From assembly GCA_013824615.1 (NCBI GenBank), contig PNOC01000008.1:24559-88558 (forward strand): a DNA stretch of 64,000 nucleotides, given 5' to 3'. The notes under the pieces were generated by a model. The model saw only the letters and a program-made list of their open reading frames with translations, had not been told where the DNA came from and did not search any database. The DNA is from Thermodesulfovibrio sp. (GTDB taxonomy: Bacteria; Nitrospirota; Thermodesulfovibrionia; Thermodesulfovibrionales; UBA6898). Positions 44,670 through 54,621 of the stretch are shown here, in pieces; position 1 is the stretch's first letter, and the number at the start of each line of letters is the position of its first letter. Both the position numbers and the translations under genes were made by a program.

Positions 44670-47318
44670 TTAATGGGCTTCAGCCCAGTTTCTGCCGTGG
44701 CCGATCTCGACTTTTATGGGCACCGATAGCCCGATAGCCGATTCCATCTCCTCCTTCACAAGCGCCCTGACCGCCGGGAGCTCATTCTCCGGGAATTCGA
44801 CCAGTAGCTCGTCATGGATCTGCAGGATCATGCGGGCACTGAGCTCTTCTCTCCGGAGCCGCTTATGAATATTGATCATGGCAATTTTTATGACGTCTGC
44901 CGCAGTCCCCTGGATAGGTGAGTTTACGGCAAGTCTTTCGCCCAGCTGCCTGACGGTTTTGTTCTGATGACGGAGTTCGGGTATCGGCCGTCTCCTGCCG
45001 AGGAGGGTGCAGACATAGCCCTTTTCCTTTGTCTCGCTAATGATCGAGGCTATATAATTTCTGACACCGGGATGCTGTTCAAAATACTGCTTGATGAACC
45101 GGTCGGCCTCCCGGGTATCTATATTCAGCGTACCGGACAGACCAAAGGCCGAGATGCCGTAGATTACCCCGAAGTTGACGGTCTTGGCTACCCGCCTCAT
45201 CTCAGAGGTAACCCGCTCCAGGGTTGTGCCATAAATCTCGGCAGCTGTCCGCGTATGGATATCAAGCTCATTTCTGAAGGCATCAATCAGTCCCTGGTCC
45301 TGGCTAAGATGTGCCAGGATCCTGAGCTCAATCTGAGAGTAGTCCGCAGAAAGAAGCAGGCTGCCCTCCTCGGCTATAAAAGCCTCTCTGATCGGTTTCC
45401 CCCATTCTCCTCTCACCGGTATATTCTGGAGGTTCGGATCGCTGCTGCTCAGCCTGCCGGTGGCAGCAACTGTCTGGTTGAAAGAGGTATGGATACGGCC
45501 GGTGCCGGGGTCGGCAATAGCAGGCAGGACGTCAAGGTAGGTTGTCTTGAGCTTCGTAAGGGTCCGGTAATGCAGGACCTCCCCCGGCAACTCATGCTGC
45601 GATGCCAGCTCCTCCAGTACGTCCACATTCGTTGAAAAACCTGTCTTGGTCTTTTTTGATGGCGTCAGTCCAAGTTGATGGAAAAGAATGGAGCTGAGCT
45701 GCTTTGGGGAGTTGATATTGAACTCTTCTCCGGCAAGAAAGAATATCCTCTGCTGGATGCTCATGATCTCTTCAGTTATTATCTTTGAAAGCCTGTTCAG
45801 TTTGTTGATATCGATCTTTATGCCGGCCTTCTCCATATCAGTCAGCACGAAGATCAGAGGCATTTCAATATTGAAGTATACTGTTTCAAGTCCCTGCTCC
45901 TTCAGCTTGGCAAAGAGCAAATCCTTCAATTCAAAGGCCAGGGCGGCGTCCTCTGCGGCATAGGCAGTTGCTTCATCGAGCGGGACCTCTGCGAACGTGG
46001 CCCTTTTTTTCAGTATCTCAACAAGCGGCCGCCTGCGTTTCGAGAGGTATTCGAATGAGACCTCGTCCAGGCTGTGGTTCGACTTGTTCGGGTTCAGAAG
46101 ATACGCGGCAAGCATGGTATCGTAGAGCACCCCTTCGACCCTGATATCTTCCTGTTCCAGCACCATCATGCCGAATTTCAGGTCATGGCCGATCTTTGCG
46201 ATTTTTTTGTCCTGCAGCACGGCCCCAAGTGCCTGCAGTGCCGTCTTCTTTCCGATCTGGCTGCCTGCATCTTTAAGAGTCGGGACATGTGACAGGGGGA
46301 TATAACAGGAGAGCTCTGCTGTGTTGCAGAGGGAGATTCCGACCAACCCGTCGGCTCGCGTATTTCTGCCGGTCATTTCGACATCAAAGGCAACTTCCCC
46401 CCCTATTGTTGTGAGGAAATCCTGCAGTCTCTCCGGAGAAAGGATTGTCTCATGACTGCAATCTGACAAGGCAGAGGCCGGCAGCATACGCATCATGCTT
46501 GTAAATTCAAGTTCCCTGAATACCGAGAGCAGGGCAAGCCAGTCAGGTTCCTTCAGCGAGAGTTCGTCCAGGTTCAGCTCAAGCGGCACCGCAACATCTA
46601 TGGTTGCAAGGGTGCGGCTTAAGCGGAGATTATCCAGATTCTCCGCAATCATTTTTCTGAAGCGTTCCTTCTGTATTCTTTCGGGGTGAGCTATGATTTC
46701 ATCGAGGCTGGCAAAGGTGGTAAGCAGTTCGCGCGCCGTTTTTTCGCCGATGCCCTTTACCCCCGGGATATTGTCAGAGGCGTCCCCGGTCAGTGCCATG
46801 AACTCGGTCACCCGTTCCGGCCCAATCCCGAACTTCTCCCTGACATATGCCGTGTCGAGCACCCTGTCCTTTATCGGGTCGAATATCTGGATATGGTCGT
46901 CGACGAGCTGCAGCATGTCCTTGTCAGCGGTAACGATATAGACATGGTTGTCTTTTCCTGCAAAATATTTTGCAATGGTGCCGATGATATCATCCGCCTC
47001 ATATCCCGGGATCTCGAAGGTCTTGATATTGAACGCAGAAACCAGCTTCCTGATATACGGAAGCTGTCGGACCAGTTCGTCCGGGGTCTCCTTGCGATTA
47101 GCCTTATAGTCCGCATAGAGCATATGCCGCTCGGTCGGCTCCGGGGTATCAAACGCCATGACTATGTAGTCGGGCTTCTTGTCCTTGATGATCTTCATCA
47201 GCATGTTGGTAAAGCCGAAGACCGCGTTTGTCGGCAGACCGGTCGAAGTGGTGAGGCCCTTTACCGCGTAAAAGGCGCGGTAGACATAGGAATTTCCGTC
47301 GATCAGGTAGATGTTCAT
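44670..47318 (-). CDS. polA: DNA polymerase I
   Basis: The 882-residue protein has the N-terminal 5'-3' exonuclease (DGNSYVYRAFYA, GVKGIGEKTA), a 3'-5' exonuclease-like middle and a family A polymerase. Polymerase motifs are intact: A DYSQIELRILAHLS, B RRVAKTVNFGVIYG, C QIHDELLVEF. In the exonuclease, Exo I keeps the acidic pair (FDVEM) and Exo III keeps YAAEDA, but Exo II reads GHDLKFG where the family has NLKYD; the metal-ligand aspartate is glycine. Proofreading may be weak. TATAAT lies 5 nt before the ATG with no ribosome site, so the mRNA is probably leaderless. Confidence 0.97.
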   Translation of the reverse strand: MNIYLIDGNSYVYRAFYAVKGLTTSTGLPTNAVFGFTNMLMKIIKDKKPDYIVMAFDTPEPTERHMLYADYKANRKETPDELVRQLPYIRKLVSAFNIKTFEIPGYEADDIIGTIAKYFAGKDNHVYIVTADKDMLQLVDDHIQIFDPIKDRVLDTAYVREKFGIGPERVTEFMALTGDASDNIPGVKGIGEKTARELLTTFASLDEIIAHPERIQKERFRKMIAENLDNLRLSRTLATIDVAVPLELNLDELSLKEPDWLALLSVFRELEFTSMMRMLPASALSDCSHETILSPERLQDFLTTIGGEVAFDVEMTGRNTRADGLVGISLCNTAELSCYIPLSHVPTLKDAGSQIGKKTALQALGAVLQDKKIAKIGHDLKFGMMVLEQEDIRVEGVLYDTMLAAYLLNPNKSNHSLDEVSFEYLSKRRRPLVEILKKRATFAEVPLDEATAYAAEDAALAFELKDLLFAKLKEQGLETVYFNIEMPLIFVLTDMEKAGIKIDINKLNRLSKIITEEIMSIQQRIFFLAGEEFNINSPKQLSSILFHQLGLTPSKKTKTGFSTNVDVLEELASQHELPGEVLHYRTLTKLKTTYLDVLPAIADPGTGRIHTSFNQTVAATGRLSSSDPNLQNIPVRGEWGKPIREAFIAEEGSLLLSADYSQIELRILAHLSQDQGLIDAFRNELDIHTRTAAEIYGTTLERVTSEMRRVAKTVNFGVIYGISAFGLSGTLNIDTREADRFIKQYFEQHPGVRNYIASIISETKEKGYVCTLLGRRRPIPELRHQNKTVRQLGERLAVNSPIQGTAADVIKIAMINIHKRLRREELSARMILQIHDELLVEFPENELPAVRALVKEEMESAIGLSVPIKVEIGHGRNWAEAH

Positions 47319-47332
47319 GAGTGATTATACCA
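47319..47332 (-). promoter_or_regulatory. Extended -10 promoter of polA, leaderless
   Basis: On the minus strand TGGTATAAT ends 5 nt before the polA ATG (spacer CACTC). No ribosome site is present. Confidence 0.55.
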
Positions 47333-47392
47333 CTCACCCTGCTGCTAATTCAGATAATCATCCGGAAGTCCGGTGCAGACCCGAACGTCTTT

Positions 47393-48685
47393 TCAGGTCG
47401 AGTAACTTGAGGCTGAAAGGCCTTGTACTGCGGTTTCGGCTGGAACAAGGTTCCTGCAGAAATTATCATACTCACCAGCAGCTCTCACCTGTTCGTTTTT
47501 TCTTATGGCATTGATTTCATCGAAATGGGCTCCGAGGGTCCCGACAACATTTCCGTCCAGGGCCTTCCTGCTGACCATAGCGTCCAGAACCTTGAGTGTT
47601 TCACGGTCCTCCATGCCGACCCGGTAGGGCCTGTCTTCAGTCAGGGCGGTAAAGACATCTGCAACAGCCATTATCCTTGAACCCAGAGACAGGCGGTTGC
47701 CGCCAATATGAAAAGGATACCCGGTTCCGTCAAGGCGTTCGTGGTGAAGGGCAGCCCATTCCGTAATAGTCTCGAAGCCGTTAATCCGGCTGAGTACCCG
47801 GTGGGTATAAAAAGTATGTCTTCTCATGCTGCCGTATTCTGCAAAGTCCAGCGATTCTGGTTTTTCTATGATCTCTGAGGGGACAGCAAGCTTGCCGATA
47901 TCGTGAAGATATCCGGCGATTTTCATTGTTCGGAGGTCTTCGGCTCCAAAGCCTGAAAAACCTGCAAGTGCCTCGGCAGAGGAAGAAACCCCGCACGAGT
48001 GCACTGCTGTAAACCGGCTTTTGAAATCTATTATCTTGCTTACCAGCCTTGCAAATTCGAGCAGTTCCTCCCCGCTGAGAGCGGCATCGGAGATCTCAAT
48101 TTTTTCCTTGAGATACTGATAAGGCAGGGATATCGCATCCAGCCAGAACGATTCCTTGTCCGCAAGGTCCATAAAAACCTCGACAACAGCAGGCATAAAA
48201 GCCTTGCCGGCCCCGGCAGAGATCCTGTCCCGTATCCCCGGAACCTCAGCCAGTATGTTCGGTTTTTGAGGCATCAGCACGGCGACCCTGTCCGCAAGAT
48301 TCAGGATATGACTTCCCAGCGGCAACTGGCGGGATACGGAATCTGCAAAGGAGGCGTGATGGTGTCGAACAATTTCTGCAGTATTCCTGAATCTGCCGAA
48401 CATTGAAAGCAGGCGGTATCCGACTACCTGGTGGGCGTCGACGTTCTCTGCCTCAAACTCCATGATCCCAAGTCTCTCCCTGAGAGAAAGCGCCCCGATA
48501 TCATGAAGCACCCCGGCCTGAACAATCTCTGCCCTTTCCGTTTCGGACAGGCCCAGGGCAGCAGCTATTTCCGATGCTATGAAGGCGACCCTGGTATGAT
48601 GGCCAGCTATCTGTTCGTCTACCAAATCGACGGTGCCGGCGATTGCAAGGACAAGGTCTGACAAAGGAACGGAACTGTTTACCAT
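47393..48685 (-). CDS. Double HD-type protein, C-terminal HD-GYP phosphodiesterase
   Basis: The 430-residue protein holds two HD domains. The first (~20-130) has GHHTRVAFIA, AGVLHDIGALS and VRHHHASF, so the HD pair is present but the GYP loop is not. The second (~230-400) is a full HD-GYP: GYLHDIGKLAVP, LHHERLDGTGYPFH and MAVADVFTALTEDRPYR. Activity against c-di-GMP is likely for the second; the first may be regulatory. It has no sensor domain. It is transcribed toward polA. Confidence 0.88.
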   Translation of the reverse strand: MVNSSVPLSDLVLAIAGTVDLVDEQIAGHHTRVAFIASEIAAALGLSETERAEIVQAGVLHDIGALSLRERLGIMEFEAENVDAHQVVGYRLLSMFGRFRNTAEIVRHHHASFADSVSRQLPLGSHILNLADRVAVLMPQKPNILAEVPGIRDRISAGAGKAFMPAVVEVFMDLADKESFWLDAISLPYQYLKEKIEISDAALSGEELLEFARLVSKIIDFKSRFTAVHSCGVSSSAEALAGFSGFGAEDLRTMKIAGYLHDIGKLAVPSEIIEKPESLDFAEYGSMRRHTFYTHRVLSRINGFETITEWAALHHERLDGTGYPFHIGGNRLSLGSRIMAVADVFTALTEDRPYRVGMEDRETLKVLDAMVSRKALDGNVVGTLGAHFDEINAIRKNEQVRAAGEYDNFCRNLVPAETAVQGLSASSYST

Positions 48686-48849
48686 CGTCTCAAACGCGTG
48701 GCCTATATGCCCTGCGCCTCCTTCATGACATTATATCACTTATGACAGATCATTGAAGCTGTCGCGGAGCAGCGTTTATACTAAAAAAATATTGATGCAT
48801 ATTTGCCTGATGTCGTCATCCCAATCTGCACCAAACTGAAAGGAAGATC

Positions 48850-49431
48850 ATGGAACTTATTTCATGTACACATTGTGGGAAGCAGGTAAATCCAACGAGC
48901 ATGTATTGTCCGTTTTGCGGCGGCCGGGTGCAGAGCGGACAGACCATTGACAACCCTGCGTGCCCCAGATGCGGGACCGCCCTTGACTGCAAAAAACAGG
49001 GTGAGGTTGAAATAGATCAATGCCCCGGATGCAGCGGGCTCTGGCTGGACCGGGGAGAGTTTAATGTCCTCACGGCGGAATCGACCGTCTACCGGGAAGA
49101 AAAACTCAGCGAAGAATATGCCCGCCCCGGGATCAGCGGGAAGATAGAGTATATTCCGTGTGTCCGTTGCGGCAAGCTGATGATACATAAGAACTATGGC
49201 CGCATATCAGGCGTGATTATTGATGAGTGCGCCAACCATGGTGTCTGGCTCGACAGTGGTGAACTGCAGAAAATCAGGCATTTTATACTGGATGGCGGGC
49301 TCGAAAAAGAACAGTTCCGGGAGATCGAGCAGAACCGGCAGGAACTCCGGGACCTGGCCCAGCAGGTGGACGACGTTGCCTTCAGCCACAAACTCATCCA
49401 CTACTGGAACTGGAAAAGATGGTTCTTTTGA
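48850..49431 (+). CDS. Multi-zinc-ribbon protein with TFIIB-type zinc-finger domains
   Basis: The 193-residue protein has an N-terminal double ribbon (CTHCGKQV, YCPFCGG) and then two zf-TFIIB-type units: CPRCGTALDCKKQ with QCPGCSGLWLDRGE, and CVRCGKLM with ECANHGVWLDSGEL. The C-terminal ~45 residues form a charged helix. WLDxGEL motifs are the hallmark of this family, whose function is unknown but likely protein or nucleic-acid binding. It starts at ATG 48850 with AAAGGAAGA upstream. Confidence 0.82.
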   Translation: MELISCTHCGKQVNPTSMYCPFCGGRVQSGQTIDNPACPRCGTALDCKKQGEVEIDQCPGCSGLWLDRGEFNVLTAESTVYREEKLSEEYARPGISGKIEYIPCVRCGKLMIHKNYGRISGVIIDECANHGVWLDSGELQKIRHFILDGGLEKEQFREIEQNRQELRDLAQQVDDVAFSHKLIHYWNWKRWFF

Positions 49432-49591
49432 TTAATATTTCTTGTCTTTGACGGGTATAACAGATTATCATTAAGCACTTTTTTATGTATGGGGACGAAA
49501 AACAGAAAGTGACAATGCACGCCTTGATTTTGACTGACTTTCCGGAGGAGATAAAAGGGATGTCTCGGTTATTTCTAACACAGCGACAGGA

Positions 49592-52048
49592 ATGAATAAG
49601 AAAGACCTCAGTGAGCGGGATATCTGCACAAAGTTTATAACGCCTGCCGTCGAACTGGCGGGCTGGGATGTCCATTCGCAGATTCGTGAGGAAGTCTATT
49701 TTACCAGGGGCCGTATCATCGTGCGCGGAAAGCTGGTGACCCGCGGCAAGGCCAAGTTTGCTGACTACATCCTCTATTATAAGCCAAATATTCCGATCGC
49801 ATTGATCGAGGCCAAAGACAACAACCACGCTGTAGGGGACGGCATGCAGCAGGCACTTGAGTACGCCGCCACGCTCGATATTCCCTTTGTCTTCTCGTCA
49901 AACGGCGATGCCTTTTTGTTCCATGATCGGACAGGTCAAAAAGAGCAGACAGAAACCGAGGTTGCACTTACTGCATTCCCAACCCCGGAACAGTTATGGT
50001 CTTCATATCGCTCGTGGAAAGGGATGCCGCCGGAGCAGGAAAAAATCGTCCTTCAGGACTACCACGATGACGGTAGCGGTAAAGAACCGCGCTACTATCA
50101 GCGCATTGCGATCAACAGGACTATCGAGGCCATTGCCCGGGGCCAGAATCGAATCCTCCTGGTCATGGCCACCGGCACGGGCAAGACATATACCGCCTTT
50201 CAGATTATCTGGCGCCTCTGGAAGGCAAAACAGAAGAAGCGCATTCTTTATCTGGCGGACCGCAACGTGCTTGTTGACCAGACCATGGTGAATGACTTCC
50301 GCCCCTTCGGGAAGATAATGGCAAAGCTGAGCACCGGCTCGAAGACCATTGAACGCGAGGACGGCACCGAGGTTGAGCTGCCGGTAGCCGTGGATAAAAA
50401 GCACCGGCGCATCGATACCTCCTACGAAATCTATCTCGGCCTCTATCAGGCGATCACAGGCCCGGAAGACCGGCAGAAGCTTTTCCAGGAACTCTCAGCC
50501 GATTTTTTCGACCTCATCGTGATCGATGAGTGTCACCGGGGCAGTGCTGCCGAGGATTCCGCCTGGAGGGAGATACTCGATTATTTCTCTGCCGCCACGC
50601 AGATCGGCCTTACTGCCACCCCCAAGGAGACAGAGTACGTCTCCAATATACACTACTTCGGTGAGCCGGTTTACCTCTATTCATTAAGAGAAGGTATCCG
50701 TGACGGTTTCCTTGCTCCATACAAGGTGGTGAAGGTCCATCTGGATGTCGATATTGAAGGGTATCGTCCTTCACGGGGGGAGACGGATAAATACGGCAAT
50801 GAGATCGAAGACCGCATATACAACCAGAAGGACTTCGACCGGAACATGGTCATTGATGAACGTACGAAGCGTGTGGCCCGGAAGGTAAGCGAGTTTCTCA
50901 GAGAAAGCGGAGACCGCTTTCAAAAGACCATCGTCTTCTGCGTGGATACTGAACACGCCAGTCGCATGCGGCAGGCCCTTATCAATGAGAATGCCGATCT
51001 TGTCCAACAGAACGACCGCTACATCATGCGCATCACCGGCGACGATGCAGAAGGGGTGGCACAGGTGGGCAATTTCATCGACCCTGAGTCAAAGTATCCT
51101 GTTATCGTCACCACCTCCCGTCTGCTTTCTACCGGCGTCGATGCCCAGACCTGCCGTCTCATCGTCCTTGACCGCGAAGTCGGCTCGATGACCGAGTTCA
51201 AGCAGATCATCGGTCGCGGGACGCGCGTCCATGAAGACACAAAGAAATATTACTTTACCCTCATAGATTTTCGGAAGGCGACCAACCATTTCGCGGACCC
51301 TGACTTCGACGGCCAGCCGGTCCAGATATACGAGCCCGGAGAGGACGATCCGATCGCACCTCCGGACGACGTACCGCCGCCAAGCGATGAGACAGACCCC
51401 ATTCCGACCGAGCCGGGAGAGGATGAAGAGGTGATCGTTGACCCTGTACCCCCGATCAATATAGATCCGCGTCCGGGCGGACCTCAGAAATACTATATTC
51501 ACGGGGAGCAGGTCTGGATCGTTGCCGAGCGCATCGAATATCTTGACGAATACGGCAAGCTGGTCACCGAGAGTCTGCGCGATTATTCAAAGAAAGCCCT
51601 TCGCAAACGCTTCGCCAGTCTGGATGAGTTTCTTAAACGCTGGAATGATACGGAGCGCAAGCAGGCGATCATAGAGGAACTCGAAAATGAAGGTCTCCTG
51701 CTCGATCCGCTTGCGGAAGAAGTGGGCAAAAACCTCGACCCCTTCGACCTTATATGCCATGTTGCCTTTGACCAGCCGCCATTGACCCGGCGGGAGCGCG
51801 CCGAGAATGTCCGCAAGCGCGATGTCTTTACCAAATACGGTGCTCAGGCCCGCGCGGTGCTCGAAGCCCTGCTCCAGAAATACCAGGATGAAGGCGTCAC
51901 CGGCCTTGACGACGTGCGCATCCTGAAGGTGACGCCCTTTGACACTATGGGCACGCCCCTTGAACTTCTTAAAACCTTCGGCGGAAGAGACGGCTTTGAA
52001 CGAGCTGTCCACGAACTCCAGTCCGCCCTTTACGGAAAGGCAGCTTAA
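49592..52048 (+). CDS. hsdR: Type I restriction enzyme R subunit
   Basis: Nuclease/translocase of a type I restriction system. The 818-residue protein has an N-terminal PD-(D/E)XK nuclease with [10 protein letters not shown], then SF2 motor motifs: Walker [18 protein letters not shown] box [18 protein letters not shown] and motif [11 protein letters not shown]. The acidic, proline-rich linker near residues 590-640 ([17 protein letters not shown]) and the C-terminal EcoEI_R-like region point to the EcoEI-type family. hsdM follows after 6 nt. It opens the accessory island. Confidence 0.95.
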   Translation: MNKKDLSERDICTKFITPAVELAGWDVHSQIREEVYFTRGRIIVRGKLVTRGKAKFADYILYYKPNIPIALIEAKDNNHAVGDGMQQALEYAATLDIPFVFSSNGDAFLFHDRTGQKEQTETEVALTAFPTPEQLWSSYRSWKGMPPEQEKIVLQDYHDDGSGKEPRYYQRIAINRTIEAIARGQNRILLVMATGTGKTYTAFQIIWRLWKAKQKKRILYLADRNVLVDQTMVNDFRPFGKIMAKLSTGSKTIEREDGTEVELPVAVDKKHRRIDTSYEIYLGLYQAITGPEDRQKLFQELSADFFDLIVIDECHRGSAAEDSAWREILDYFSAATQIGLTATPKETEYVSNIHYFGEPVYLYSLREGIRDGFLAPYKVVKVHLDVDIEGYRPSRGETDKYGNEIEDRIYNQKDFDRNMVIDERTKRVARKVSEFLRESGDRFQKTIVFCVDTEHASRMRQALINENADLVQQNDRYIMRITGDDAEGVAQVGNFIDPESKYPVIVTTSRLLSTGVDAQTCRLIVLDREVGSMTEFKQIIGRGTRVHEDTKKYYFTLIDFRKATNHFADPDFDGQPVQIYEPGEDDPIAPPDDVPPPSDETDPIPTEPGEDEEVIVDPVPPINIDPRPGGPQKYYIHGEQVWIVAERIEYLDEYGKLVTESLRDYSKKALRKRFASLDEFLKRWNDTERKQAIIEELENEGLLLDPLAEEVGKNLDPFDLICHVAFDQPPLTRRERAENVRKRDVFTKYGAQARAVLEALLQKYQDEGVTGLDDVRILKVTPFDTMGTPLELLKTFGGRDGFERAVHELQSALYGKAA

Positions 52049-52054
52049 TTATTT

Positions 52055-53509
52055 ATGAACGTACGTACCACGGTTAAATCAATTCAGGACATCATGCGTC
52101 AGGACGTCGGCGTTGACGGTGATGCTCAGCGGATATCCCAGCTCTGCTGGATGTTTTTTCTCAAGATCATCGACGACCAGGACCAGGAGCTTGAGCTGAT
52201 GCAGGACCGCTACCGGTCTCCGATCCCTGATAAGTTCCAGTGGCGCGCCTGGGCAGCAGATCCCGAGGGAATCACCGGCGACGATTTGATGACCTTTGTG
52301 AACGATGAACTCTTTCCGACGCTCAAGGAACTGCCGGGCACGGCAAAGGACGGACGCAAGCGTGTTGTGCGCGACGTATTCGAGGATGCCTACAACTACA
52401 TGAAGTCCGGCCAGTTGATGCGTCAGGTGATCAATAAGATTACTGCCATTGATTTTAACAACCTCTCGGAGCGGCAGCACTTCGGTGACATCTATGAGCA
52501 GATCCTGAACGATCTTCAGAGCGCCGGCAATGCGGGAGAATATTATACGCCCCGGGCTGTCACCGCCTTCATGGCCGACCGCATCGACCCGAAACCAGGA
52601 GAGATACTCTTTGATCCGGCCTGCGGCACCGGCGGCTTTCTCACCTGCGCCATTCGTCATATGCGCGACCGCTATGTGAAGACGCCGGCAGACGAACAGA
52701 AGATGCAGAAGGGTCTGCGGGCAACCGAAAAGAAACAGCTCCCGCATATGCTTTGTGTGACTAACCTGCTGCTGCACGGCATCGACGATCCATCGTTTGT
52801 CCGCCATGACAACACGCTTGCGCGGCCGTACATCAGCTATACCCAGTCCGACCGTGTAGATATTGTGCTGACTAACCCGCCTTTCGGCGGTCGAGAGGAA
52901 GACGGCATCGAGTCGAACTTTCCGAAACACTTTCAGACCCGCGAAACAGCAGACCTCTTTCTTGCCCTTATCGTCCGCCTGCTGAAGGCCAATGGTCGGG
53001 CCGCTGTGGTGCTGCCGGATGGGACATTGTTCGGTGAAGGGGTGAAGACGCGTCTTAAGGAGCATTTGTTGGAGGAATGCAATCTCCATACAATCGTCCG
53101 TCTGCCGAACAGTGTATTCAAGCCTTACGCCTCGATCGGGACCAATCTGCTCTTTTTCGAGAAAGGCACGCCCACAAAGGAGATCTGGTACTACGAGCAT
53201 CGCGTACCCGAAGGCCAGAAGGCCTATTCCATGACAAGGCCGATCCGCTTCGAGCATATGAAACCCTGCATCGACTGGTGGGGAGGTGCTGAGCGCGTGG
53301 AACGTCAGGAAAGAGAGGTTGCCTGGAAGGTCACGATCGATGAGATCAAGGCGCGCAATTACAACCTCGACTTCAAGAATCCGCACGTTGTTGATGAGGA
53401 CCACGGCGACCCTGCCGAACTGCTTGCCAAACTTGAGCAGAGCGAGGCCGAGACAGCGAAGCTTCGGGATAAGCTGAAGGCCATTCTGCAGGAGGCTCTG
53501 CTGAGATGA
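52055..53509 (+). CDS. hsdM: Type I restriction-modification methyltransferase M subunit
   Basis: N6-adenine DNA methyltransferase, 484 residues. An HsdM N-terminal helical domain comes first, then motif I FDPACGTGGFL, the catalytic NPPFG (motif IV), and ADLFLALIVRLLKANGRAA-type core. It forms the M2S methylase with HsdS and protects host DNA. It overlaps the DUF1016 gene by 4 nt (ATGA). Confidence 0.96.
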   Translation: MNVRTTVKSIQDIMRQDVGVDGDAQRISQLCWMFFLKIIDDQDQELELMQDRYRSPIPDKFQWRAWAADPEGITGDDLMTFVNDELFPTLKELPGTAKDGRKRVVRDVFEDAYNYMKSGQLMRQVINKITAIDFNNLSERQHFGDIYEQILNDLQSAGNAGEYYTPRAVTAFMADRIDPKPGEILFDPACGTGGFLTCAIRHMRDRYVKTPADEQKMQKGLRATEKKQLPHMLCVTNLLLHGIDDPSFVRHDNTLARPYISYTQSDRVDIVLTNPPFGGREEDGIESNFPKHFQTRETADLFLALIVRLLKANGRAAVVLPDGTLFGEGVKTRLKEHLLEECNLHTIVRLPNSVFKPYASIGTNLLFFEKGTPTKEIWYYEHRVPEGQKAYSMTRPIRFEHMKPCIDWWGGAERVERQEREVAWKVTIDEIKARNYNLDFKNPHVVDEDHGDPAELLAKLEQSEAETAKLRDKLKAILQEALLR

Positions 53510-54621
53510 AACAAAAGCTATCTCCAAAGATAACCAAAGAACTTTCCTCGTCCCGGCAACTAGGCCTGCTTGTTGACCGGGTGAGATCTCTCGTGCAGTC
53601 CGCACGTCGTACCGCAACCTATAACATCAATTCGCTCCAAATCCTCACAAACTTCGAGATTGGACGTCTCATTGTCGAGCATGAGCAAGCTGGACAGAAC
53701 CGTGCCGCCTACGGAAAGGAGACATTGAAACAACTTTCGCTTCGGCTCACAGCTGAGTTCGGACGAGGGTTTTCGGAAGATAATTTATCGAATATGCGCA
53801 AGTTTCATATTATCTGGAGGGATCGAGTCAGTCCAATTTCCGAGAAGGCTTCTCGGAAATTGCGTCCCGCTGTAATTAGTCAGCAGCCCGCTGACCAATT
53901 GTCAACTCACTTTACTCTCAGTTGGTCTCACTATGTCCTTCTTCTTGGCATCAAAGACGCCAGAGAGCGCAGCTTTTACGAAATTGAGGCCTCCCAAAAT
54001 TTCTGGTCGGTTCCTGAGCTCAAACGCCAGGTGAACGCCAGTCTCTATGAGAGGATTGCTCTGAGCCGTGACAAAGAACAAGTCCACCAGTTAGCCATGG
54101 AGGGACAACTTATCAATAAACCGGCTGATATTCTCAAAGACCCTTATGTGCTGGAGTTTCTGGGGTTTGACGAAAAAGCAAAATATTCAGAGTCTGATCT
54201 TGAAACTGCTATCATCGATAAACTGGAACACTTTCTTCTGGAGCTGGGAAAAGGTTTTCTCTTTGAGGCCCGGCAGAAGCGCTTTACCTTTGATGAGGAC
54301 CACTTCTTTGTGGATCTCGTCTTCTATAACCGCCTGTTGCGCTGCTACGTGTTGATTGATCTGAAGATCGGCAAGCTGACCCATCAGGACCTTGGGCAGA
54401 TGCAGATGTATGTCAATTATTTTGACCGCCATGTTAAACAACCAGAAGAACAGCCTACTATCGGCATTATTCTCTGCAAAAAGAAACGTGATGCCCTGGT
54501 TGAACTGACGCTTCCCAAAGATGCCGAAATTCATGCCAGGGAATACCAGCTTTACCTGCCATCCAAAGAGGATCTGAAACAGCGATTGATGGAGTGGGCC
54601 AGGGAAGAAGAAGAGAAATGA
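53506..54621 (+). CDS. DUF1016/YhcG-type PD-(D/E)XK nuclease inside the hsd operon
   Basis: The 371-residue protein has an N-terminal DUF1016_N helical region (LQILTNFEIGRLIVEHEQ, LRLTAEFGRGFSEDNLSNMR) and a C-terminal PD-(D/E)XK fold with VDLVFYNRLLRC and VLIDLKIGKL, the D...DxK variant typical of YhcG. Such genes sit repeatedly in type I restriction loci and are annotated as endonuclease-like; their role is not settled. It overlaps hsdM (ATGA) and hsdS (ATGA), so it is a full member of the operon and not a passenger. Confidence 0.9.
   Translation: MKQKLSPKITKELSSSRQLGLLVDRVRSLVQSARRTATYNINSLQILTNFEIGRLIVEHEQAGQNRAAYGKETLKQLSLRLTAEFGRGFSEDNLSNMRKFHIIWRDRVSPISEKASRKLRPAVISQQPADQLSTHFTLSWSHYVLLLGIKDARERSFYEIEASQNFWSVPELKRQVNASLYERIALSRDKEQVHQLAMEGQLINKPADILKDPYVLEFLGFDEKAKYSESDLETAIIDKLEHFLLELGKGFLFEARQKRFTFDEDHFFVDLVFYNRLLRCYVLIDLKIGKLTHQDLGQMQMYVNYFDRHVKQPEEQPTIGIILCKKKRDALVELTLPKDAEIHAREYQLYLPSKEDLKQRLMEWAREEEEK

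Noticed and set aside
52079..53617. A 512-codon minus-strand frame opposite hsdM
   Set aside because: hsdM has all methyltransferase motifs; the opposite frame has none.
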